This document shows, piece after piece, positions 33,372-42,668 of a DNA stretch of 42,668 nucleotides. The notes below the pieces were generated by a model. The model did no database searches. It was not told where the DNA came from and was given only the letters and a program-made list of their open reading frames with translations. The position numbers and the translations under genes are program-made. The stretch is from Actinomycetota bacterium (GTDB taxonomy: Bacteria > Actinomycetota > Acidimicrobiia > Acidimicrobiales > AC-14), in assembly GCA_005888325.1 (NCBI GenBank), contig VAWU01000030.1, positions 1 through 42,668 of the forward strand, written 5' to 3'. Within the stretch, counting starts at the first letter, position 1; each line of letters starts with the position of its first letter.

Positions 33372-34988
33372 GTGAAGCGCGGGGTCGTCGGCGTCGTCGT
33401 CATCGCGCTCGTCGCCGTGGGGGTCGTCGAGGGAACGGCGATACGGCGCGACCGGGCCCGCCGCCAGTCGCGTCGCGAGGCGGTCGCGCTGGTGGAGAGC
33501 TGGCTGCGCCTGTGGTCGCGCTCGGACTGGACCGCGATGCGCCGGTTGGTGGATGCACCTCCCCGCTCGTTCGTGCGCACCTACTCCGACGCGTCGGCCA
33601 CGCTGGGGATCCAGCAGGCTCGCTACCGCCACGGCGTCGTCCGTTTCGAGGGGGCCGACCCCGGTGCCACCTTCACGGCCCAGCTGCAGCTCGAAGGCTT
33701 CGGCCCCTACCGGTGTGCCGGCCGGCTGCCGATCCGGCGCCGCGACGGCACGTGGCGCGTGCGCTGGACGCCGGCCGTGCTGCACCCGCAGCTCACAGGC
33801 GGCCGCCGCTTCGACCGGGCCCGGCTGTTCGCGCCCCGGGCGGGCCTCCTCGACGCGGCCGGTGCGCCCCTCGACGTGCGTGATCCCGACCTGCGCACGA
33901 TCGCAGGAGCGGTCGGCAAGGCAACACCCCAACAGGCCGCGGCGCTCGGCGCGCCCTACCGGGCCGGCGACGTCGTGGGTCAGTCGGGGCTGCAGTCCGC
34001 GTACGAGCGCCGCCTGGCAGGGGAGCCCGCGAGCGAGCTGCGCGTGGTCGAAGGCGATGGCGCGGTCGTCGAGACGCTGCTGCGGACCGCGGGTGGGCCG
34101 CCCGAGTCAGTGCAGACGGGCATCGACCCCCGCATCCAGCGGGTGGCGGGGCAGGCCCTGCAGGGCGTGACCCAGCCGGCGGCGCTGGTCGCGATCGACG
34201 CGCCGAGCGGTGAGGTGCGTGCCGTCGTGAGCAGACCTGCGGGCGGCTTCCCGCGCGCCATCCAGGGCCGTTACCCGCCGGGCTCGACGTTCAAGATCGT
34301 CACCGCGACCGCCGCGCTCGCTTCCGGAGAGTCGCCCGACGCGAGCGTGTCGTGCCCGCCCGAGGTCGTCGTCGGCGGCCGGCGCTTCGTCAACGCCGAG
34401 GGCGAAGCGTTCGGGCCCATCCCGTTCCGCACCGCGTTCTACCGCTCGTGCAACACCGCGTTCATCAACGTGGCCACCGGGTTGCCCGCCGACGCGCTCG
34501 GTGCGGCGGCCGCGACCTTCGGGTTCGGAGGCTATGACCTGCCGGTGCCGGCCTTTTCGGCTCGGTTCCCGCCACCGAAGGACGTCGTCGAACGGGCGGC
34601 CTCCGCCATCGGCCAGGCGCGGGTCGAGGCCAGCCCGCTCCACATGACTTCCGTCGCGGCGGGCGTCTCGTCGGGAACGTGGAAGGCCCCGCGCCTCGTG
34701 CGGTCGGCGCCACCGGGCCCGGTGAAGGCGATTCCGGTGGCGCCGACCTTGCGCGAGCTCATGCGCCTCGTCGTCACGTCGGGAACGGGCACGGCCGCCA
34801 ACGTCGCGGGCGCTCCCGTGTACGGGAAGACCGGCACCGCCGAGTTCGGAACGCGGCAACCGCCCCAGACGCACGCCTGGTTCGTCGGGTTCCGCAGCGA
34901 TCTGGCGTTCGCGGTTCTCGTCGAGGGTGGTGGCTTCGGCGGCGAGGTCGCCGCGCCCCTCGCCGCCCGCTTCCTCCAGTTGCTCTGA
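33372..34988 (+). CDS. Class B penicillin-binding protein (MecA/PbpA-like transpeptidase)
   Basis: 538 residues. A single N-terminal membrane anchor (about 4-22) is followed by an NTF2-like MecA_N domain (about 36-140: VALVESWLRLWSRSDWTAMRRLVD...), a short linker domain, and a transpeptidase domain. Active-site motifs are STFK (Ser305), SCN (359-361) and KTGTAE (Lys486). It cross-links peptidoglycan at the outer face of the membrane. The GTG start at 33372 is 34 bp after the LivK-like gene. It resembles the PBPs with an NTF2-like domain that are common in actinobacteria; beta-lactam resistance cannot be inferred. Confidence 0.93.
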   Translation: MKRGVVGVVVIALVAVGVVEGTAIRRDRARRQSRREAVALVESWLRLWSRSDWTAMRRLVDAPPRSFVRTYSDASATLGIQQARYRHGVVRFEGADPGATFTAQLQLEGFGPYRCAGRLPIRRRDGTWRVRWTPAVLHPQLTGGRRFDRARLFAPRAGLLDAAGAPLDVRDPDLRTIAGAVGKATPQQAAALGAPYRAGDVVGQSGLQSAYERRLAGEPASELRVVEGDGAVVETLLRTAGGPPESVQTGIDPRIQRVAGQALQGVTQPAALVAIDAPSGEVRAVVSRPAGGFPRAIQGRYPPGSTFKIVTATAALASGESPDASVSCPPEVVVGGRRFVNAEGEAFGPIPFRTAFYRSCNTAFINVATGLPADALGAAAATFGFGGYDLPVPAFSARFPPPKDVVERAASAIGQARVEASPLHMTSVAAGVSSGTWKAPRLVRSAPPGPVKAIPVAPTLRELMRLVVTSGTGTAANVAGAPVYGKTGTAEFGTRQPPQTHAWFVGFRSDLAFAVLVEGGGFGGEVAAPLAARFLQLL

Positions 34989-34990
34989 GC

Positions 34991-35560
34991 TCAGGCCTTG
35001 ACGGCCTCGACGTTCAGGTCGATTCGCACCTTGGGCCCGACGACCACGCCACCGGCCTCGAGCGGCGCGTTCCACGTGAGCCCGAAGTCCTCGCGGTTCA
35101 CCTGGGTCGTCGCGCTGAACGCGATCCTGCTGTTGCCCCACGGGTCGGCCGCGGCGCCGTCGAACTCGACCTCGAGCACCACTGGGCGGGTGACGTCACG
35201 GATGGTGAGGTCGCCTGCCAACAACCATTGCGAGCCGTCGTTCTTGACGGTGGTGCTGTGGAACTCGAGCGTCGGAAAGCGTTCGACGTCGAGGAAGTCA
35301 GGGGAGCGCAGGTGGGCGTCACGTGCCTCGTCGCCCGTACTGATGCTGGTTGCCTGGATCGTCACGTGGGCGGACGACTGTTCGGGATCCTCGCCGATCT
35401 CGATGGTTCCCTCGACGTCGGTGAAGCGGCCCCGTACCTTGGCGATCATCAGGTGGCGAGCCACGAACTCGACAGAGGTGTGGGACCGGTCGATGTTCCA
35501 GTTACCTGCGGCGGGCACCTCGTGGGCCTCGACGCTGTGGGTGGAGGTTGCGTTTGTCAT
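34991..35560 (-). CDS. YceI-family lipid-binding protein
   Basis: 189 residues. WNIDRSHTSVEFVARHLMIAKVRGRF, EGTIEIGEDPEQSS, HLRSPDFLDVERFPTLEFHS and GDLTIRDVTRPVVLEVEF are textbook YceI (beta-barrel isoprenoid-binding) motifs. No signal peptide is visible, so it is probably cytoplasmic. ATG 35560 is chosen; the frame upstream runs through the divergent promoter region. It is divergent from an HxlR regulator that probably controls it, a common pairing, and converges with the PBP gene 2 bp away. Confidence 0.92.
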   Translation of the reverse strand: MTNATSTHSVEAHEVPAAGNWNIDRSHTSVEFVARHLMIAKVRGRFTDVEGTIEIGEDPEQSSAHVTIQATSISTGDEARDAHLRSPDFLDVERFPTLEFHSTTVKNDGSQWLLAGDLTIRDVTRPVVLEVEFDGAAADPWGNSRIAFSATTQVNREDFGLTWNAPLEAGGVVVGPKVRIDLNVEAVKA

Positions 35561-35595
35561 GGTGGGCACGTTCCTCTCGATCTGTCGGAATGGGT

Positions 35596-35606
35596 TGACG
35601 CCGTCA
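35596..35606. promoter_or_regulatory. Candidate HxlR operator
   Basis: A perfect short inverted repeat, TGACG-C-CGTCA, lies in the 92-bp YceI/HxlR intergenic region. The AT-rich stretch at about 35622-35646 likely holds promoter elements. Assignment to HxlR rests on position only. Confidence 0.35.
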
Positions 35607-35652
35607 CTAACCCTTTCGCAGGTCAATTATTTCCAGTAAGCTTAGGTTCCTG

Positions 35653-35991
35653 ATGGATGCGACCGAGATCTCTCCGTACTGCCCCCGCTTCCAGCGGGCC
35701 GTCGAGGTCATCGGCCGGCGCTGGACGGGCGCCGTCGTGCGGGCGCTCATGACCGGAAGCCGCCGGTTCAGCGAGATCGCCGACACCGTCCCCGGCATCA
35801 GCGACCGCCTCCTCTCGGAGCGCCTGAAGGAGCTGGAGGCGGAGGACATCGTCGAACGGGTGGTCGTCCCGAGCACGCCCGTCCGGGTCGACTACCGGCT
35901 GACGGCGAAGGGCCGCGAGCTGGTGCCGGTGTTCGAAGCGCTGGGCGCATGGTCGGAGCGATGGATCCCGCTGCCCGCCGGGACGGAATAG
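35653..35991 (+). CDS. HxlR-family winged-helix transcriptional regulator
   Basis: 112 residues. YCPRFQRAVEVIGRRWTGAVVRALMTGSRRFSEIADTVPGISDRLLSERLKELE is the classic HxlR winged helix. SRRFSEIADTVPGISDRLLSERL is the recognition helix, and a C-terminal dimerisation region follows. Members often respond to redox or electrophile stress through Cys; only C10 is present here. ATG 35653. It is divergent from yceI and probably controls it. Confidence 0.93.
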   Translation: MDATEISPYCPRFQRAVEVIGRRWTGAVVRALMTGSRRFSEIADTVPGISDRLLSERLKELEAEDIVERVVVPSTPVRVDYRLTAKGRELVPVFEALGAWSERWIPLPAGTE

Positions 35992-36049
35992 CCGGTACGC
36001 CTCGATAGTTGAGCACTTCAAGGTTCTCACTTCGAAGGAGCCCAAAGTC

Positions 36050-38392
<2,343 letters not shown>

Positions 38393-38464
38393 TGCCGCGC
38401 GGGCTAGCGGCCGGCGCGACGACCGCACCGGTTGCTGTTGCGGTCACCGTGGCAAGATGCGCGC

Positions 38465-39862
38465 ATGCGAACCGTCATCGAAACGGCCGAGGCGGTGCGC
38501 GCGGGCGAGATGAAGGCGGTCGAGGTGCTCGACGAGTGCCTCGCCGCCATCGACGCCCACAACGCACCGCTCAACGCCTTCGTCCATGTCGACCCCGAGC
38601 TCGCGCACCGCGCCGCCGAGGCGGTCGACGCGGCGATCGCACGCGGCGAAGACCCGGGCCCGCTGGCCGGGGTGCCGTTCGGTGTGAAGGACCTCGAGGA
38701 CTGCGAGGGCATGCCGACGTCGCAGGGCTCGCTTCTGTACAAGGGCCGCCCGCCGGTCGCGGCCGACTCCATCCACGTGGGCCGGCTGCGCCGCGCCGGC
38801 GCGGTGCCCGTGGGCAAGACCGCGGCTCCCGAGTTCGGCAGCACTGCGTTCACACACACCAAGGCGTGGGGCACGACGCGCAACCCGTGGAACCTCGAAC
38901 GCACGCCCGGGGGCTCGAGCGGCGGGTCGGCGGCCGCGGTGGTGTCGGGCATGGTGCCTTTCTGCACCGCGAGCGATGGCGGCGGCTCGACGCGCATCCC
39001 CGCCGCGTTCAGTGGCCTCCTCGGGCACAAGGCCAGCTATGGGCGCATCGCGCATGAGGACGCGGCGCTGTCACAGACGTCGGTCCTCGGCGCGCTCACC
39101 ACGACCGTGGCCGACGCGGCGCGCCATCTCGACGTGGCCGCGGGCCCCGACGACCGCGACCGGGCCTCGTTGCCGGTACCGACGGTTCGCTACGAGGAGG
39201 CCATCGAGTCGTTGGACGTGCGCGGCCTGCGGGCCACGTGGTCGCTCGACCTCGGCTTCGCGGTGGTCGACCCGGAGGTGGCCGATCTCTGCCATGCCGC
39301 GGCGCACGCGCTCGTCGACGCGGCCGGGCTGAAGCTCGTCGAGCGACCGTTCGCGGTCGACAACGCCATGCGCACATGGTTGTCGGCGGGCGCAGTCGAC
39401 CCCTGGCTCGACCTCGAGCCCGGGATGTGGCCGGAGCGCGCGGCCGACTTCACCGGCCTGGTGCGCGCCGGTCTCGAGAGGAGCGAGCAGTGGACCGTTC
39501 CCCGCTACGCGCGCGCCCTCCGGCACCGCCGGGCGCTCGAGGAAGCCGTGGCCGATCTGTTCCGCGACGTCGACATCCTGCTGTTGCCGTCGACCGCGGT
39601 CGCCGCCTTCGCGGCTGCGGGGCCCATGCCGATGGAGGTCGACGGGCGCGACGCGTCTCACTGCGGCCCGGTGCCGTTCACGATGCTCGCCAACCTGTGC
39701 TGGAACCCGGCGGTGTCGGTTCCCGCGGGGCTCACGTCGGAAGGGTTGCCGGTCGGCCTGCAGGTCGTGGGTCGCCGTCACGCGGACGAGGTCGTGCTTC
39801 GTCTGGCGCGGCTCTACGAGCAGGCCCGTCCGTGGCCGCGCTTCGTCCCGTCGTACCGCTGA
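38465..39862 (+). CDS. Amidase (amidase signature family)
   Basis: 465 residues. The Ser-cisSer-Lys triad is present: Lys75 (FGVKDLED), Ser151 (TPGGSSGGSAAA) and Ser175 (SDGGGSTRIPA). The N-terminal RAGEMKAVEVLDECLAAIDAHNAPLNAF and C-terminal LTSEGLPVGLQVVGRRHADEVVL are family landmarks. It hydrolyses an amide, substrate unknown. A role as GatA is unlikely because no gatB/gatC is adjacent and the sequence follows the catabolic amidase pattern. ATG 38465; it starts 72 bp after lon. Confidence 0.9.
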   Translation: MRTVIETAEAVRAGEMKAVEVLDECLAAIDAHNAPLNAFVHVDPELAHRAAEAVDAAIARGEDPGPLAGVPFGVKDLEDCEGMPTSQGSLLYKGRPPVAADSIHVGRLRRAGAVPVGKTAAPEFGSTAFTHTKAWGTTRNPWNLERTPGGSSGGSAAAVVSGMVPFCTASDGGGSTRIPAAFSGLLGHKASYGRIAHEDAALSQTSVLGALTTTVADAARHLDVAAGPDDRDRASLPVPTVRYEEAIESLDVRGLRATWSLDLGFAVVDPEVADLCHAAAHALVDAAGLKLVERPFAVDNAMRTWLSAGAVDPWLDLEPGMWPERAADFTGLVRAGLERSEQWTVPRYARALRHRRALEEAVADLFRDVDILLLPSTAVAAFAAAGPMPMEVDGRDASHCGPVPFTMLANLCWNPAVSVPAGLTSEGLPVGLQVVGRRHADEVVLRLARLYEQARPWPRFVPSYR

Positions 39863-39879
39863 TCGACGCCGTCGTCTGT

Positions 39880-40050
39880 TAGCATTGTTTCTGTAGTTGC
39901 GGGCGAGCACCGTCCCGGTGCCCTCGCGGGTCACCTCATCAGCGTTCACCGTCGTTCGAGAGCAGCCGTCAAGACGCACCGTCTCTCGTCGGAGTCGCCC
40001 TGGAGGACGACCCACCGAACCGACGAGACGACAGGAGCACACGACACCTG
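39880..40050 (+). promoter_or_regulatory. Long structured leader of the DEAD-box helicase
   Basis: The 188-bp gap after the amidase holds an AT-rich promoter-like patch (about 39880-39900). A hairpin GCGAG-CACCG / CGGTG-cc-CTCGC follows (39903-39927; 10 pairs, loop TCC, 2-nt bulge). A purine-rich stretch ends with AGGAG at 40033-40037. Leaders of this kind on DEAD-box helicase genes are often temperature- or autoregulated. That is inferred. Confidence 0.5.
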
Positions 40051-41223
40051 ATGACGACCACCTTCGCCACGCTCGGGCTCTCGCCCGACGTGGTGCGAGC
40101 CCTCACGGCCGCCGGCATCACCGATCCGTTTCCCATCCAGGCGCTGACCATCGCCGACGGCCTGGCCGGTCGCGACGTGTGCGGCAAGGCGAAGACCGGT
40201 TCGGGCAAGACCCTCGCCTTCGGCCTTCCGATGATCGAACGCACCGAGAAGGCGGCCCCGTGCCGTCCCCGCGCTTTGGTTCTCGTGCCCACCCGCGAGC
40301 TCGCGTTGCAGGTGAGCGATGCACTTGCACCGATCGCTGCGGCGCGTGACCGCACGGTGGGTGTGCTCTACGGCGGCGCCGCGGTCGAGCGCCAGATCAG
40401 CGCGCTCCAGGCCGGGCTCGACATCGCGGTGGCGACACCCGGGCGACTCATCGACCTCCTCGACCGCGGCGCCCTGAAGCTGTCCGACGTCGACTTCGTC
40501 GTCATCGACGAAGCCGACCGCATGGCCGACATGGGCTTTCTGCCGCAGGTCGAATGGGTGCTGCGCAAGCTCGATCACCCCGCGCAGACCCTGCTCTTCT
40601 CGGCCACGCTCGACGGCGACGTGCGCTATCTCATCCGCCACTACCTGCACGATCCCGTGCATCACGAAGTGGTCTCCACCCAGGCAACGGTCGAGGAGAT
40701 GGAGCACCGCTTCCTCGCGGTCCACCAGATGGACAAGGTGAAGGTCACCGCCGCGATCGCGCGTGGCGCCAATCGCACGCTCGTGTTCGTCCGCACCAAG
40801 CGCGGTGCCGACCGCCTCGTTCTCCAACTGCGGCGCGAGGGGGTGCAGGCGCACGCCATCCACGGCGACCTGCGCCAGAGCCTGCGGGAGAAGGCGCTGA
40901 AGGACTTCGCCGCCGGCACGCAGCAGGTGCTCGTGGCCACCGACGTCGCCGCTCGCGGCATCCACGTCGACGCCATCGACGTGGTCGTGCACTACGACCC
41001 GCCGGAGGACCAGAAGGGCTACCTCCACCGCTCGGGACGCACGGCGCGCGCCGGCGTGGCCGGCGTGGTGGCCACGCTGGTGCTGTGGGACCAGATGCTG
41101 CACGTTGAGCGGCTCCAGAAGCGGCTCGGTGTGCACCAGCCGATCGTCGAGGTCTTCTCGAACGACACCCGCCTCGCGGACCTGGCGGCGTGGGACCCCT
41201 CGTCGGTCGTCGAGGTGGCGTAG
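40051..41223 (+). CDS. DEAD-box RNA helicase
   Basis: 390 residues. Motifs in order: Q-motif (FPIQ, Q30), I AKTGSGKT (Lys53), Ia PTRELA, Ib TPGR, II DEAD (153-156, VVIDEADRMADMGF), III SAT, and C-terminal IV-VI (ATDVAARGIHV, YLHRSGRTARAG). A compact helicase core without a long basic tail, similar to actinobacterial RhlE/CsdA-like proteins that remodel RNA in ribosome assembly or cold shock. ATG 40051. The AGGAG is 13 nt upstream, a long spacing. Confidence 0.95.
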   Translation: MTTTFATLGLSPDVVRALTAAGITDPFPIQALTIADGLAGRDVCGKAKTGSGKTLAFGLPMIERTEKAAPCRPRALVLVPTRELALQVSDALAPIAAARDRTVGVLYGGAAVERQISALQAGLDIAVATPGRLIDLLDRGALKLSDVDFVVIDEADRMADMGFLPQVEWVLRKLDHPAQTLLFSATLDGDVRYLIRHYLHDPVHHEVVSTQATVEEMEHRFLAVHQMDKVKVTAAIARGANRTLVFVRTKRGADRLVLQLRREGVQAHAIHGDLRQSLREKALKDFAAGTQQVLVATDVAARGIHVDAIDVVVHYDPPEDQKGYLHRSGRTARAGVAGVVATLVLWDQMLHVERLQKRLGVHQPIVEVFSNDTRLADLAAWDPSSVVEVA

Positions 41224-41237
41224 CCGACACCCCCGCG

Positions 41238-41422
41238 TCAACCGGACGGGAGGGCGCCCCTCTCGCGGTGCCCGGACAGGAAGAGGCGGCAGCCCACACC
41301 GCCATGCGAACGGCCGCACCCGGCCCGTGGGGCCGGTTGCCGATGAGATGGCGGTGCTCGGCCCGCTGCTCGCACGCGTCGATCCGCTGCCGGGCGAGGT
41401 CGCCGGCCAGCAATGGGTGCAT
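41238..41422 (-). pseudogene. Small actinobacterial protein gene, apparently frameshifted
   Basis: A leftward ATG (41420-41422) is preceded by a strong GAGGAGG site. The peptide starts MHPLLAGDLARQRIDACEQR, then AEHRHLIGNRP, the style of a small (~60 aa) actinobacterial protein family of unknown function. The original frame then runs on, without a stop, antisense through the helicase gene. The neighbouring frame gives a short ending, RLFLSGHRERGALPSG-stop at 41238. A single indel near 41290 would join them into a ~61-residue protein. It may be a true frameshift, a sequencing error, or chance. Confidence 0.4.
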
Positions 41423-41473
41423 CGTGTCCTCCTCGGCGTCGAGCGATGACATCGATGTGATTCTGCGCCTCTC

Positions 41474-41496
41474 CCACTGACATCCCCTGTCAGTGG
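41474..41496. promoter_or_regulatory. Palindromic operator upstream of the WYL regulator
   Basis: Perfect 9-bp arms CCACTGACA (41474-41482) and TGTCAGTGG (41488-41496) flank a 5-bp TCCCC spacer. A -10-like TAGAGT follows at 41505-41510. The TGACA-N-TGTCA form is typical of YafY/WYL autoregulators. It lies between the WYL gene and the divergent small frame. Confidence 0.7.
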
Positions 41497-41566
41497 AATC
41501 CATCTAGAGTGGACCGGTGCGAGCGCCGAAGCGCAGGTACGGCAGCCGCGTCGGGTACGTGAGCCG

Positions 41567-42529
41567 ATGAGAGCCAGCCGGCTGGTCTCGCTGCTGCTCC
41601 TGCTCCAGACGCGTGGCCGCATGACGGCGGCCCAGCTGGCCGAGGTGCTCGAGGTCTCCGTGCGGACGATCTACCGCGACCTCGAGGCGTTGAGCGCGGC
41701 GGGGGTGCCCGTCTACGCGGAGGCGGGGCCGAACGGGGGGTGCCAGCTCATCGACGGTTACCGCACCCGATTGACGGGGCTGACGGCAAAGGAGGCCGAG
41801 GCGCTGTTCGCGTCCGGCGTCGCCGGGCCGGTCGGCGAGCTCGGCTTCGGCACCGTGCTCGGCGCGGCCCAGCTCAAGCTGCTGGCCGCACTGCCTGAGG
41901 AGCTCGCCGAGCGCGCGTCGCTGGCGCGCCAGCGATTCCACCTCGACGCCCCGCGTTGGTTCCGTGGGGGACGCAACCAGCCCCATCTCGTCGAGGTCGC
42001 CGCGGCAGTTTGGGACGACCGGCGCATCACGGTGCGCTACCGGCACCCGGGGGCGAAGGAGGCCGCGACCCGAAACCTGGAACCGCTCGGCCTCGTGTTG
42101 AAGGCCGGGGTCTGGTATCTGGTGGCCCGACGCGAGGGTGAGCTCCGCACCTACCGGCTCTCGCGCGTCGAGGAGGTCTCGCTGCTCGAGGAACAGTTCG
42201 AGCGGCCCGACGACTTCGACCTGGCCCGGTTCTGGCAGGCGACGGTCGAGCACTATGAGGCGAGCGTCCCGACGGTCGAGGTGGTGGTCCGCGTGTCGGA
42301 TGCGGGCTACGCGTGGTTGTGCGGGCTCGAGCGTCAGGGTGGGCGCTCGATCAGCGAGCGAGACGGGCTCGACGAGCCCCGTGCGCGGTGCACCGTCGCC
42401 TTCGAGAACCTCGAGGAGGCGTACGACGACCTGTTGCAGCTGGGTGCCGAGGTCGAGGTGATCGATCCGCCTTCGCTCCGGTCTCGGCTGGCCACCACCG
42501 CCGCGGCGATGGTGTCGCTGTACCAGTGA
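41567..42529 (+). CDS. WYL-domain transcriptional regulator (YafY/DeoR-like)
   Basis: 320 residues. The N-terminal winged helix-turn-helix has RMTAAQLAEVLEVSVRTIYRDLEALSAAGVPVYAEAGPNGGCQL. A central WYL domain (about 135-215) has RHPGAKEAATRNLEPLGLVLKAGVWYLVARREGELRTYRLSRVEEV, with the canonical WYL as W-Y-L in GVWYLVA. A WCX-like C-terminal extension (about 225-320) follows. WYL domains sense nucleic acids or small ligands. Divergent from the small frame and downstream of a matching palindrome, so autoregulation is likely. ATG 41567. Confidence 0.93.
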   Translation: MRASRLVSLLLLLQTRGRMTAAQLAEVLEVSVRTIYRDLEALSAAGVPVYAEAGPNGGCQLIDGYRTRLTGLTAKEAEALFASGVAGPVGELGFGTVLGAAQLKLLAALPEELAERASLARQRFHLDAPRWFRGGRNQPHLVEVAAAVWDDRRITVRYRHPGAKEAATRNLEPLGLVLKAGVWYLVARREGELRTYRLSRVEEVSLLEEQFERPDDFDLARFWQATVEHYEASVPTVEVVVRVSDAGYAWLCGLERQGGRSISERDGLDEPRARCTVAFENLEEAYDDLLQLGAEVEVIDPPSLRSRLATTAAAMVSLYQ

Positions 42530-42550
42530 CGCGCTAGTGCCGTCAGGGCG

Positions 42551-42668
42551 CTAGTTGAGCCGGCCCCGCAGCTGCCGGGCCTCGCTCAGCAGTGCGGCGG
42601 CGCCCGCGGGCTGAGCCTCGGCCTCAGCCTCGAGCTCCACCGCCGCCTCCCGGAAGCGTCCGATGCGC
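42551..42668 (-). CDS. C-terminal fragment of an unidentified protein
   Basis: The last 38 codons of a leftward gene enter from the right edge: RIGRFREAAVELEAEAEAQP, then AGAAALLSEARQLRGRLN, stop at 42551-42553. The piece is alanine/glutamate-rich and probably helical or a coiled coil. Family cannot be assigned. It converges with the WYL regulator gene, 21 bp away. Confidence 0.55.
   Translation of the reverse strand, partial: RIGRFREAAVELEAEAEAQPAGAAALLSEARQLRGRLN

Larger units (their letters stand above)
41224..41566. other. Spacer between the DEAD-box helicase and the WYL regulator
   Basis: 343 bp. It contains the leftward small frameshifted gene, the palindromic operator and the WYL promoter annotated separately. 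Nothing else convincing is seen. Confidence 0.5.

Noticed and set aside
36000-36040. HspR (HAIR, CTTGAGT-N7-ACTCAAG) site upstream of lon
   Set aside because: TTGAG and TCAAG occur, but spacing and arms do not fit the consensus, so only a chance resemblance.

Overview
This is a high-GC chromosomal window from what looks like an actinomycetote, probably class Acidimicrobiia. The lineage call is an inference. It rests on the actinobacterial LexA operator type TCGAAC-N4-GTTCGA, a DUF222 (13E12-like) gene beside recA, a recA-miaB-miaA-dapF-hflX / lexA / nrdR-nrdJ housekeeping layout, abundant GTG starts and GTGA/ATGA stop-start overlaps, and a 'proteobacterial-type' DapD. No tRNA, rRNA, CRISPR array, transposase or prophage gene was recognised.

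Region 1 (1-7940) is DNA repair and translation fidelity. A LexA-controlled DUF222 gene runs leftward off the window, divergent from recA. Each has a promoter with an SOS box in its spacer. recA is followed by spoVS (not recX), miaB, a GC-rich repeat/hairpin spacer, a VOC protein, then the overlapping run miaA-dapF-hflX-dapC. DapF has Ser in place of its first catalytic Cys.

Region 2 (7943-13944) is a divergent osmoprotectant (OsmF/OpuC-type) ABC importer whose binding protein is circularly permuted, followed by a PhnZ/MIOX-like HD-domain gene, then dapD and dapE. With dapF and dapC this gives most of the succinylase branch of lysine/diaminopimelate synthesis.

Region 3 (13946-19889) starts with lexA divergent from a membrane LysM gene (Rv2719c/ChiZ-like layout). 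The spacer between them holds three good SOS boxes and one weak one. A cupin gene follows, then nrdR and nrdJ. nrdJ has tandem NrdR boxes in its leader and a 154-residue mini-intein inserted right after the catalytic Cys of its N-P-C / S-E motif.

Region 4 (19920-25416) is more accessory: NTF2-like proteins, a decayed GH15 glucoamylase remnant, a leftward VOC-flavoprotein-redoxin operon, an SRPBCC protein and an EVE-like protein.

Region 5 (25403-42668) mixes metabolism and stress genes: an MBL hydrolase, a HelD/HelR-like helicase, a second VOC protein with OsmC, an amidohydrolase and an acyl-CoA synthetase, a LivK-like protein without a signal peptide, a class B PBP, YceI divergent from an HxlR regulator, Lon, an amidase, a DEAD-box helicase with a structured leader, a small frameshifted reading frame, and a WYL regulator with a near-ideal palindromic operator. 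A minus-strand gene end closes the window.
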